A stretch of 64,000 nucleotides of DNA from Euglena gracilis (Eukaryota; Euglenida; Euglenophyceae; Euglenales), in contig CP154954.1 of the NCBI GenBank assembly GCA_039621445.1, positions 55,610,838-55,674,837 on the forward strand, read 5' to 3'. Of this stretch, positions 1 through 31,400 are shown in pieces; position 1 is the stretch's first letter; the number at the start of each line of letters is the position of its first letter. A program made the position numbers and the translations under genes. Under the pieces are notes generated by a model. The model searched no databases. It was given only the letters and a program-made list of their open reading frames with translations, and was not told the DNA's origin.

Positions 1-1021
1 CGGAGGTTCTGAAAACCCAGTTTGGGGTTGACGAACAAAAAAGGCATCGTGCGAACCTGAGAAAAAAAAGACTGCACAAATTCCAAAAAAAATTTCTGCC
101 GTGTCTAAGCACCGGAAAAGATGGGTAAGGAAGTGCTCATTTTGACCAGGGGGGTAGTAAACCCCCCCCAAAAATAAGACCCCCCCCATAAAATGGACCC
201 CCCCCCAAAAATAAGACCCCCCCTGGCCGGTCCGAGCAAAAGACCATGAAATGGACCCCCCCCATGAATAAGACCCCCCCTGCCGGCGCGAAGCGCAGGA
301 TTTTTGAAAAATGGTACATTTTTGGGGGGGAAATGTGCTATTTTGGGACTGTTTTCACACAATTCAGCATATTTTACCCTATTTGTCTGGCGCAAAGCGC
401 CGAATTTTTCGAAAAGTGGTATTTTGGGGTGTCATTTTTGGACATTTGGGGGGTCGAAAATTTTTCCAGCAAAAATCCATAAAATGGACCCCCCCATGAA
501 TAAGACCCCCCCTCGGGCTTTCCAGCAACCGACCCATGAAATGGACCCCCGGTCTTATTTGGGGGGGGGGTTTACTTACAGAAAAGCAAAACTAGGACTG
601 CCGAAAAAAATTCGGCGCTTCGGGCCGAAAAAAAATTTCCTTTCATTTTGGTGGTCCAATGCTGAAATTGCATGCATTAAGATGACAAAGTAGCAATATC
701 TCAACCTGAGAAGCGTCTAAGATGTCAAACTTTTCGAGAAATTTCTCTTAAAACACAAACAATAAGCCTCCCTGAGAAAATGACCCTAAAAAAGGTGGGT
801 AAGGACTGGGAGATGCTAAGACTTAGACAGGGGAAATTGTATGTTTTGAACCGTCCCAAAACAAAAAAAAACCGATTATTTTTGGGGCAAGGATTTGTAA
901 ATTCTTTAATAAAAAAAAACAACAACAATGTACCATTTACCGGCCTCCAGCACATGAAACTGGCTATTGTTGATGAGACTTCGGTTAATTTTCGGGAAGG
1001 TTGAGCAACCAGCCAAGTCTG
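1..1021. other. Intron or flank downstream of copy A exon 16
   Basis: No coding exon recognised. It contains runs of C and G with AAAATAAGACCCC repeats (150-560) and shares patches with copy B from about 42845 to 43390 (for example TCTAAGCACC near 105 and 42850), so it belongs to the tandem duplication. Confidence 0.5.
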
Positions 1022-19874
<18,853 letters not shown>

Positions 19875-22800
19875 TGCTTTGGCGTCGGAAGTGCAAAAGG
19901 AACCTTCAGCCACGCACACTGAAAGAAAGCTTCTGTGTGCCCCACCCCGGGCCGTTTGTCGGTGAGTTGCGGACTGTTGTTCAGCGAGGCTGATTCGCTC
20001 CTCCGCCGGCCTGAAGGCTGAAGTTTTGGCCGGACAGGAAATGGATCACTTGAAGCCTTGTACGTGATCTCTCAGCATCTTCATTTAGCAGAAGAATGAT
20101 GGTCTGCGAACTTTGAAGGACTTACCTCACCTTAATGTATTGGCGTGAGCCCATTTAGAGTTGTCATTTCCTTCGGTTTCGCCCAGTGGCCTGGAGAGCA
20201 GGTGGTGGGATGAGTTTAGATCAAATTTTGGTATCACAAAACCTGAACTTAATCATTTTCATAACGATAATTGAATCTATCCCTAAAACAACAGAACTCA
20301 CTAAAAACATGTCGACGAAACCCCATTGAACGACTGGGCTCGCACAGGAAGTCCAACAGGCTAAGAGTGCAGATTTGGGGGAGGGGGTTGTTGCAAATTT
20401 TCAGGTATTATAGTCAATTTTGGGCTGAATATTTCAATCCCAATTGTCAATTTGGCGCAGTACAGGACGGGAATGGCAGACAGTGGCTTTGACAATGTTT
20501 GAAGATGTTTGCAGATGCCATGCCCTCAAGGAAAACACTTGATCTCCAATCCTAATACCCCCAGACCCCCAAACCCCCCGGACCTTCATTATGAAAAATT
20601 TAGGGGAAAATGACTTTTGTGATTCCTTGTTTGCTTTTGTTTTGGCTCTCCTGACTCATTTTCCAGTGGTCTATTGATCTCACATCACTGTGTGCTGTGT
20701 GCTGCAGTAGACCACGTGGGGGGGGAGGCAGAATTTTAATTGGTTTTGTCAAAAGACATTGCTGAAAAAACGACTGACGCATAGCACCCCCTCTGGGGGG
20801 GGTCCAGCGGTCTCAACCCACCCACGCACTCTCAAACACCCGGGGGGGGTGTCGAACAGGTGTTAACTGAATCTATGGTTCGGACCGGACCCCCAGCAGC
20901 AAGGGGGGTAACACACCTAAACTGTGACACCCTCCTCATAGAACCCTGGCACAGTGTGCAACTTGAAGGTATTATGATGCAAAAATCAGCAATATCTCAC
21001 GAGATTTATCTCACAGAAATGCAGTAGAGAGGAGGAGTCCCTGTGCATTTGTCACCCTTGGGTTGTTATCGTCCCACCCCTTTTGGTTCCCTCGGCTTTC
21101 ACCCCGAGCACCACCCAAGTTATTTCTGGACGAAATTTGCCTATCTTCTATTCGGAGTGACGCTGGACGCTGAAAAAGTCAAACCGCGGGGAAATTGCTG
21201 CTCGTTTGCTAATTCTGACACAATTGACGACTGGCGTGAAGGTCAACTTCCCAGGAGACTCGAAAACCAACCCCTCCCCCCGCCGCTCAGTTAGCTTCCG
21301 GCTGGGTCAGATAGACCATCCTCCCGAGGTGGGGGGGAGGAGGTCCAGCAGCCCAAACCCATGGGGCAACACAGACTTTGAATGAATATATGAATATATA
21401 CTTCCGCCTGCCCACAGCAATTCAGTGTCTGGAAGAGCCATTTCGGGGACCCACACACAGCCGGGCCAGTACTGGAGCTTTTGCCGCGTCAGCACAGCAC
21501 GCTGTGCGTCGTCATCAATTAAGCCAGCGGCAGGGTCTCAGAAGAAGGGGGGGAACACATGGGTGACAGGAGGCAGGAGGCGGTCGATGGACAGAAGAAG
21601 GAGGGCACTGGGGGTTCGGGGTGGACGGCGTGGGCTGCGGCGACGTGGTGCTGCCCCCCCCCCTGGTCCCCTCCTGGGAAGGGAAACAGAAACCAACAAA
21701 CACTTTGGCTCTCTGGCTGTCCATGGGGAGGAACCCAACAGGAAGACGGCGGTGACACACAGGCAGCGTCCCCGGCCAGCGACGCAGGGCGACGGAAAGG
21801 TGGGCATCGGACTGCCAACCGGAACAGGCCGATCGGACTGCAACACTGAACGCAGGAGCTACAAGCGAAGTTGGCCCCCTCCCTACGTGTACCCATTCCC
21901 CTGTCCCGTGTCCCAGTGTTATGGTAATGGGAGAAGTCCCTTGGCAGCAGCACAGCTTCACACGTCCGGTGGATACCTGGTGGAGCCCCAGGCACCTGGA
22001 ACTCAGAAATTCAAGCCAAGTTTTTTGTCAGCCCCGTGATTGAGGGTGATGGTTGGACAATGCTTTTTCCACACCTGCTGAACTATGAGGAAAACGGTGT
22101 TAATTGAAATAATTTCTACACATCAGGGATGTTGATAGATAAAGGAGGGGAGAACACTTGCCTGGCTTGCTTAGGGGTCCCACCAGAAAATTCGACTTTT
22201 ATTTTCAAATTCCAATCATTTGCTGTGCTATTTCAGAGTGGAAACACTTTTATGGGAAAGAAAGATTGCCTGGCTTGGCCTGCTTTTGTACCAAACCACC
22301 CAAAGCACCATTGGTTGAGGCGGTACCAGGGAGCCCAAGAATGGAACAGGAGGGAGCCAACCGTGAAGGTTCGGCGCTGCGGCCGAGGACGCGGGACATC
22401 GGCGGGGCGGGGGGCTGTGTGACACCGCAACCCACCGGCACGGCGGACCACCCCCGGGTGGGGGCAGGGGGCGTCGGCACGCCGTGGGTTGCCATCAGCA
22501 GCAGGCCCACCCCGGGGCGGGGGCGACTGGGCTGTCGGCGGCACGGGTCGGGCTGGAGTGGCAGGCGACCATAGGGGGGGGGGCTCGCGTGTCTGTACCC
22601 GCAGGCCAGGGTTCCTCAGGGAGTCAAGCTCTCGGGTGCAGGTCCCGCACAGGCGGCGTACTGCGTGGAGTTTCCGCCGGCGGCCTGTGGGAGCAGGTTC
22701 GTTCACATGCGTCGCCAGGATTGATATTCACAGAATTGCACATCTTTGGCTTCTCCAAATGTCGCTCCACTTCGTCAAAAAACATTCCCTGAAAAATAAA

Positions 22801-25800
22801 AATAAAAAGCAAACAAAAACACGCCCAAAGTCTCAGCACTCCTGGAAGGCCATGAACAAACTCATTGTTGAGATAAAAAGTTCTTTCATTCATTCATGAG
22901 GTGCTCCTATGAGAGGTCTTCAATGGCAAATCAAAACCGCTTTTTTAACTGGCAGTATTTTTTCCCCTGAAAAACCTTGTTTTCAGAGGTTGAATTCACA
23001 AGGACTGAATGCAAGGAAAAAAGATGAAAATGCCATAAAGAAGGCGGGATCGGGACACACCCAAAACACCCGACGCTGTCAGGGCTGGTTTTTTCGAGTG
23101 GGCAGCTGAAATGTAAATTTTCCGGAGAAAAGCCAGAGCAAAACAGTCGCTCCAAAAACCGTTATAAATTCGGTGTTTAACATGAGCAGAAATTAACTAA
23201 CTTGTTTTTCTGTTTATCTATTTTCTTAATACTTATTAATTAATTTCTTTATGAAAACCTTCCCCCCAAAACATAACCCCCACAAAATACACCTCCCCAA
23301 TATGACCCCCCCTCTTGGGTCCAACTTCAGGTTCCAAACTATAAAAGAGAGGATTCTTGGACTTATCGCAACCTCCATGTTTCAGGTTTCTTGTTTTGCA
23401 GAGATGGGAAATGAAAAAAATTAATGTAGAAAATAACCAACCATCATAAATGCAATGTCCCCCCACCCACGCAGCCTAATGCAGGACCCCAGGGGGGTGG
23501 AGACTAAGGGGGGTGGAGCCTAATGCAGGAAATTAAGGCGTTTAAGAGAATTTCAAAAAAAATTCACGCCGAAACCCCTGCCTGGGCTTCTTGCCCAGGA
23601 CCAGCCTGGGGTGGGGGCGGTCCAAGACTCATTACCCAACCCCCCTCCCCCCAGGGGGTCTTGCCTGTCTTCAAAGCTCTTTGACTCATGCCTTCAGTGT
23701 CAGAAATTTGTGAAATCCCAATTGGATACTTATCCATGGGTGAGATAGATCAGCTCCTTCCCGCCACGAAAGTGGTAGGGCACACAATATCCGGCAAGTG
23801 GAAAAGGGGGGTGAGTGCAGGGAGGGGGAATGCAACACACATTGAATATATATTTGCTGATGGAGGAGTGGAGGGTATATATTTAGAAAGGTGAACGGAG
23901 AATGCAACGGCGGATAAATATAGGCTACCGGGGTTCGATGGGCCAGAATGCCAATCAAAGCTGAGGGATTTTGCATGCGCATTGCCTGGCCTCCATCCGG
24001 TCAGTCGATGCTAACAAAGAAGCCGTGTTGGCCAAGTGATTGCGGTCTGGCGGCTGCCGTGTGCAGCTGGGGGGGGGGGGGGGCAGGGGAGGTGTACGAG
24101 AAGGGTCGGGTTGGCGAGGTGGGAGTGGACCCCCCAACCAAGGGAAAGGTTTTCAAACTGTCTCCGGTCGACAAGGCAACAGGCACAGCTCTCAAAAGAT
24201 TGATATCCCAAAGAACTTTCACCGGGCAATCCTTTTGCCCAATTTAGTTCAAAATGGAGGACAATTTCGGGGAGGCCAACTTTGGTGGGAACAGAGGGAG
24301 GTCAACCCTCTGGAGGTTCCAATTGGTGAGCAAGATCCTGGACGGCAATTTCACATTGGAGAATCAAATTCAGAGGGTGGGGCGGGAATTCCGTTATTGC
24401 TTTCCTTCTCCAGTGCCGTGTATCAAAGAAGCAGCAGCGGAATTTTCGGAAAAATATAGAGTTTTCCTCTCCCCAACAGCAGAGTTTGCTGTCCGAAAGG
24501 ATTTCCCAAAACAACTGAGGTTTTCAGCAGTGAAGTTTCTTTCGTGTAATTCTGATGGTTTACATATTTCTAAAGGAGGGTCTTCGAGACAAAAACCTCA
24601 GCTGATTAAAAATGCACAAAAAAAACTCAGGCGGCACGAATTGCCGGACCCATTTTTTTGCGATTTTTTTTTGACGTTTTGGACAGAAAATTATGGACGT
24701 TGTTTTGTGCGGTTATCTGCCTAAACGATTTGCAATTACATGTTAATTGGGTGATTTGTGGAAATATTAGCAGCCTTTAAAATGGGCTGAAAAACAAAGA
24801 GTTTGAATGGGTGTGACACAGGGCTGGGTCTCGGTGGTTTACGCTATTCGTGGGACTTGAGGAATGAATCAATATTGCAAGCGTACGCAGACAACCACCT
24901 AAAATGAAATAACAAGAGTTGCCACAGAATGGGTGTCTTTTGTGTGAGGCAACATAATAGATTGTTTGGGCAGATGTCTGCGTCGAATTAAACCGTACGC
25001 AGAATACCACCCGCAACTGAAACAAGGCATGCTATGCGGATTACCGCCTACCGTAACTCGTAACACACACAATTGATGATTGATAGGAGGGAATCCACCT
25101 GTTTTGTGTACACCTGATTTTGTGTGCACCTGTAGGGCGAGTTGGTGTAGGTGGGAATTCATATGGAGTGGATTTGAAAAGATAGTGGTGCCCTGGTGAG
25201 GTCTTCACCACCCCTCTCCTTAGCCGAGGCTGACAAGCCGAGACTTCGATGCCTCTGCTGGGGTTTCTGTATGCAGGGCAGTACTGGGCTGTACCTCGTG
25301 GTGGTCAGAGAAACTCCCTGACGAAACGGGCAGGTGAAATTAGTGAAAGGCTAGATAATGTCCCCACACCATCTTGCCTTCGCCAGGGCACTTGGAACAG
25401 ACCCGAAACAAAATAAACCAACTTCAAATTGGTGTATGAAGTTCCGCACTCCTAGCATCTGGAATGAGCCAAAGCTCACAGAATGTTTTAACCGACTTAC
25501 ACTGTTGTTTTAGGCGGCTAACCTCCTAACTATCCCCACAATCATTTCAAAAAACAATTGTGTCCGAAAACAGAAGTGTCAGAAAAAAAGAGATGATTTA
25601 ACATTTTTATTGAAATTTAAGGGAAAACTTTTGAAAGGAAAAAATGCTTGAAAACTCTCTTAAAACTCTATTCCAGAGGCCGTGAAATTTTCAGGCTTCG
25701 AAGGATTCCTTTCGAAATCCCCCCAAAATATTCTGATTGCCACAACCAGCTACGGGGAGAGGCACTTTTCCATCCATTTTCTGACCCATTTCCTTCATCA

Positions 25801-28371
25801 GCTCTCCCCGAACCCTGATTTTGGACCACCCATACTGTTGGGTACCAGGAGGAGGGCTGTGGGGGCTGCTCTTGAGATATCAACCTCGGATTCTTTGCTG
25901 CTGAGCAGGTTTCCGCTCCTGTGCTTGCTCCTGCTTTCTGCTCCTGTGCTTGCTGCCCGCTGCAGTAGGTTTCAACCTGCCCTTCTAAACCTTCCAATAT
26001 GTTGCCCTGCCAAAATCTGTTACCCTGCCTCACCGACACACCAGGCACGACTGGACACCGAGACATCACAAATACAACCTATCGCGGTTGCAACAAGCCC
26101 CACGCAGGTTTCTGCGTATTTTTACTTGCCAACGTTGCGTCCAGAACAGGGGGAGTGGAAACGGAAACACCATTCTGGCTGCATCGAGTTCAAGCACTTT
26201 GAGAAGCTTGGGCCAAGGTGAACCAAAATAGTTTGCGATATGCGGTGTTTAGGATGTGTCCTAAATTGGGCAGTGTCAAAAACCCTGCTGTTGACATTTC
26301 TGGCCCTGCAAAACTGAACACGTTTTCCCCACCTTTCAAACCCCATTAAGAAAGGCACTGAAAAATCTTTGGTGGTGGCGGTGTCAAGACAGGACCACTC
26401 TGATGATGCTGGGCGATGCTGAGAGATGCTGTATTTTTAGAGACCAGAGGTGGGGTTCCGATACTGGGCGATGCAGGGCGATTGAGGGCGATGCTGGAAT
26501 TTCTTTGTAAATCTTGCCCATTATTAGGATTAATGGGCAAATCATTTCCAACAAATCTTCAATGTTTTGACCATTTTGGCCATTTTGTGTTAATTTTTTT
26601 CTAATTTGGGGGGGCAATTTTGTGATGATTTGGGCAAATATTGAGTTAATTGGGGTGAATATTGTTTATTTTGGGCTATCTTAGGTTATTTCAAGCCATT
26701 TTAGGTGATTTTGGTCATTTTGGGGGATTCTTGTGGTCATTTTTGGGCTTTTGTGGTCATTTTGGCTAGGTTGAAAGCCAATGGATGCAGGTATTGGAGT
26801 GGATGGAGTGGACATAGATATTGGACAAGATGCAGTGGATGCAGATGCTGGATAAGTTGCAGTGGATGCAGATACTGGACAAGATGCAGTGGATGCAGAT
26901 ACTGGGCAAGATGCAAGTGCTGAAGTGGATACAAATATTGGAATGGATGCAGTGGATGCAGACGGATTTGCCAAATAAAACATGAAGCTTTTGGCCAATG
27001 ATCTAAACCTTCAAATGTGTTCTTAAATGGACCCACAATCATAAAAAGTGGCCAGAAAACAATCAGAAGCAATCAAAAGCATATCTAGCAGTAGTCAAAA
27101 GCCAAAAGCGAGTGAAAATGGGCGAAAATACCGCGTATGAATGCACGACACGTAAGAACGTTTCAGGTGCCTCGGCAAGAATGAAAGAACATTTGTATTA
27201 TTATGTATTTCGTGGATGGTGCTGTCGAGTGGGGGTGTGGCACACACGGGAAATGAACGACATGGGTGAGTTGGGGGATATTTCAGGCGGAAACCCGCGC
27301 AGAACGGTTTGGGTTTGGAAAATTTGATGGTTGTGGATGACACGTGGGAGCAGGAAGTGGTAACAAACTGGGATCTCCAGAGGTTGGTAGTGACCTGAAG
27401 TTACAAGTGAACAAGTTTGGGGGAGGAGGGGTAGTTGTCCAACGGTGGTTATCTGCCTACTCCATCCTTTTTTTTTTTGGACTGGACTGGATTCCGTCCA
27501 GATGCAACCACGCCTAACCCTTCCCCTGCTTTCCTGGCCACACTGTGCTTTTGCATTGCTAAACGATAAATTGTATACAGGTGTACAGACCAGGAGGAGG
27601 ACGCAAAAAGACGGAGTGCTCGAAAACCATTCAGCACACCAGGGGCAAGCACACACCACAGAGGTTTGCGCAGAACCAGCCCTCCTTTAGGCCGTTGACC
27701 GCCCAACCTGTTTCTAGTGTTACTCCCAATCCAATGCAGTCCCTCTGTAAGGGCAGCATCTCTTCTTCACAAAAATAAATTTTGTTTCGGACAACTGCCT
27801 AACAAATCTCTTCCGAAGGTCACAGGCAGGCTCCTTTTGGCAGAGTTGCTCGTTCCCCCTAACAATCACTGGCCCTCAGAACTCACGACAGGTTCAGAAA
27901 TGGTTGCTTAGGCATGTTCCCTTTTCTTCACAGGTGACACCGTGCCACCTTCCTCCGGGGGGGGGCACATGCCTCCCCTCGGGGGGGGGGGGGGGGGAGC
28001 ATCGCCACACAACCGGGGCTCTGGAGGCCAGGTGTTCTCCAGCTGCTTTGCATTTTTCGAATTCTCAAGGCCCAGGGGGGGGGGGTCCAAACCCCTCTAA
28101 ACCGACCATAAATTGCCAAAATCGACAAATTGCAAAATGCCAAAAAATGGACCCAAAACGATCCAAATTTTTGTGTCGATGTCACTCCCCGAAAATTTTG
28201 AGCCCAAAACGGTGGGGTGTCATAAATGGAAACCCGCGTGGATCAAGCACGCAAAAAAAAAAGGTAATTAGTGCCAGATGAGGAAAATATGAGGGGGACA
28301 TTTCCCCATCCCTGTTTGCCCCCTCCCGGCCCCAGAGAGGCAGCGGGGCAGCGGCAGCGGCAGCGGCCGGG
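19875..28371. other. Region between copy A start and last recognised exon of copy B
   Basis: Holds the upstream region of copy A and, presumably, the last exon(s) and 3' UTR of copy B. Bases up to about 20780 match the upstream region of copy B (to about 63110). A GC-rich block at 22350-22680 could encode a Pro-rich minus-strand segment (GLLLMATHGVPTPPAP) but lacks support. The rest is AT-rich, with runs of G/C near 20700-20900, 23280-23660 and 27955-28085. I found no promoter or polyadenylation signal I would defend. Confidence 0.45.
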
Positions 28372-28490
28372 GCTGGCGAGGAGGCGGAGGCTAGCCCGGT
28401 CCTGGGGGGACAGGTGGGGGCCGTAGAGCCGCTCCACCCTGCCGATCTCCTCCTGCACCGCGGCGGCGGCCTTGGGGCTGCCGGGGGGGC
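28372..28490 (-). CDS. Copy B putative exon 31: C-terminal tail
   Basis: Minus-strand reading [20 protein letters not shown], then [15 protein letters not shown], amphipathic and with G/C third positions. Family unknown; position after the cyclase suggests a cytosolic tail. Both ends are approximate. Confidence 0.5.
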
Positions 28491-31400
28491 CGGGCCGGGC
28501 AACCGGCGGGGGACACTTGCCGGGATGGTTGCTGCCACAGTCCGCTGTGCTTTGGTTCCGTTGCTCGTCAGGGACCCCACTGCCCAGGGGGTGAAGCGGG
28601 GGTGGGGTGGTCTGACCCCCTGCGCACATGAGTGGGGAGGTGGGCCGGACCTCCCCCACTGTTCAAAAAATTCCAGCTCAGCGCCGAATTTTTTGATCTT
28701 GAAAAAGGCCAAAAATCGCGTTTTCGCGCACTTTTTTTAAAAAAAATCAGACAAAAATGCCTCAAAATTTTCATCTTATCCGGTGCAAAGCGCCGGGAAA
28801 AAAATCTTTTTGGTTCCCGGAGGTCAGAAGGGGGGTCTGGACCCCCCCTCCCCACAGGGGGGTGGTCTGACCCCTGCCCCCCCGCCGGAAAAACCAACGC
28901 CCACTTGATGACCTGCCCCTCCCCCTCGGCATCCAACAGGTGAGGCAGCTTTGATTCAGGGGACATCTTAAAGACCCCTCCCATGCAAGAGGCCAGTTAG
29001 CTGCATGAGAAAAAGTTGCTGGCTGGAACCCCGCTCCCTGAGTGGCTGAAGAAATCCCCATTTGATTTCCAGGGGAACATTGAAGACAAATTGAGCAGTT
29101 CAACACAAAGAATGCAGGAGAAGGATGAATAAAAAAATATGGAGATACTTAACACCTCACTCATGCCCCACACAAAGCACATGCTGTCATTCAACTGCTT
29201 TTTTTTTTATTTAAAAAAAAGCTCAATTTTTTTTAAAAAGGCATTTGGACCAGAAATGACGGCAGCAAAAGATAGGCGGAAAAGAATCAGAAAGGGAGAC
29301 GATTGTGTGTGTGCCCAACCAAACTCGATAACATCATCATTTTGCGAAACACTTGGTTTCGGTACCTAGTGCCCCACAGACCGTCCCCCGGCGTTGGCTT
29401 GCAGGAACACCTCCTGGAGCACCTTGCCACTGTACCCCTCCTCCTTGGCGTCCATGTGCTGCCGCCAGGGCTGTTCAGGAAGACCTGGTGGAGGGGGTCG
29501 ACCCCACCCGGTTGGGGTGGGGGACAGAGCCCACCCACTCACTGTAGCATTCTTCGGAAAGTTCCTTCGGGGCCAAAGCAAATTTTTGACAAAAAAATTC
29601 GCGCCATGGAGCGAGTGGGGGGGCGCCCCACCCCTGGGCCTTCCGGGGTTCCTGTTCAGCCGTGCCCGGAGCTGGTACATCCATTCGTCCGTGCGGCTGG
29701 CGCGCCGGGCTTCCACGGGCTCCCACATCAGGATGTCGCGGTACCACAGGCGGGGGAAGCACCGGAAGGCGTACTGCACCTGAGCGGCAGCCGACACGCC
29801 AGACGGCCGGACTGGGCCAGATTGGGTGGTTTACACTGGCACTGGCGTCAGTCATAATTGGCAGGTACGCACTTGTGGACAGGCTTCGTTTTACCAACGC
29901 CGGGGGGGGGGTGACTTGGGTAATGGGGTGTCTGCCATAGCAGGCACATCCCCCCCGGGGGGGTCGGATTTGGATCCCGGTGCCTGCCGACCAAGCCAAT
30001 ACCACGGAGGGGGGGGGATGCGCACTTCCTTAAAAAAAATCCTGCTAGCAGACTTGCAGGGTAGCCACAATTGGGCTTGAGTGGACGGCTTGTTTCTGTG
30101 TTTGTATTGCAAGAACACATGCAAGAGTTTGTAAAAAAAAGTTTAAAACGTTCTGTGGGGGTTTTGGATTGTAGTTCTGTTGCTTGCCTTTGTATTGGGA
30201 GTGTTTTCAGGAAGTTCTGGAAACTCAACTTGCATTACCAGCAGGTGTCAACCTGAAATCGGTCTTCGCCTGCGGGCCATTGAATCGAAATTGAGAAAAA
30301 TGCAAACGCAGCAATAAAAAATCCTGGAAAATTTTCGAAACAGAGAAAATAAATTTGAAGTTTAGTCTATTCCCAAAAGAAAATGTTGCTCTGAAGGAAC
30401 AGATGAAAAAAAAAAATGCTGGCAAAAACCCCTCCAAAAAGACAAGACACACAAAACTCGGGGTGGGTTGGGGTTGTGATAGAGGCTCTTGATGATGTTT
30501 GCAAATGTGCAGTCATTGAGATCAAAATACCAGCACACACATACACACATATGTGCATGCAGACATACACATATAGCAGACACACCCATAACATACACAT
30601 ATACAGAGCACACACCTCTTGCTGCACTGCGTTGGTGATCAGGACTTGGCACCCGACCGGTACAGCCAGCTCTCGCATCACTGTCTCCACCGCTGCCATC
30701 ACTTCCCGGCCCCCAACCACGAAGAAGCGCTGTCCTGCCGCACTGACAGTCGCCACGGTACAAATGCCGTGGCCCACTCCCACGAGGAGCCATGGACGGA
30801 CAGTTGTGGAAAAAAGCGATCGTCAGCCATACTTGAAAACTGTGTAACCCCCATGTCCAACAACCAGTTCCCTCTGTCCTCCAACTGGGGGGGGGGTCGT
30901 AGATGTGTCCCCCGTCCGGGACCCCCCCCCCCAAATGGTCGAATTTCCCTTCTGGCACTTTGTGCCGAAATTCTTGGCAATTTTGACAATTTTTTTTGCC
31001 CAAAATGGCAATTGGGAAACTTTTTTCTGATTTTGGGCGGCAGAATTGAAGTGCCATAACCCATAATAGTGAAATGAAGTGGACATAACCCCACCTAAAA
31101 AGTGCACTGGTGCGTACATTTTAAGGAGGCGGACCCCGAAGGCGTGCCCACTTATTAGGGCACTGTGCATGTATTACAGAAAAGCACAAAATACTCAGTT
31201 TTCCACCATTCCTTTTCATTTTCCCCTTGTTGTGATGCCAAGCAATGAGTCAAGTGATTTTGTGTCAAATTTGATGAAAGTATTTGGTCGGAGGAGGACA
31301 GTTCTGAGCAGGAATTCTCAAGCCAGTCCAATGAACTGACCTGAGATGTGAAGTGTTTTCTTCTTTGTTTTTTCCTTTGTGGAGGTGCGCACTTTTTAGG

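Noticed and set aside
21425-22039. Overlapping open frames of 100-200 codons on both strands
   Set aside because: GC-rich region with no splice-bounded exon, no domain motif and no agreement between strands.
24254-24724. 156-codon plus-strand open frame starting MEDNFGEANFGG
   Set aside because: No family resemblance and no splice or context support; could be chance in a long gene-poor stretch.
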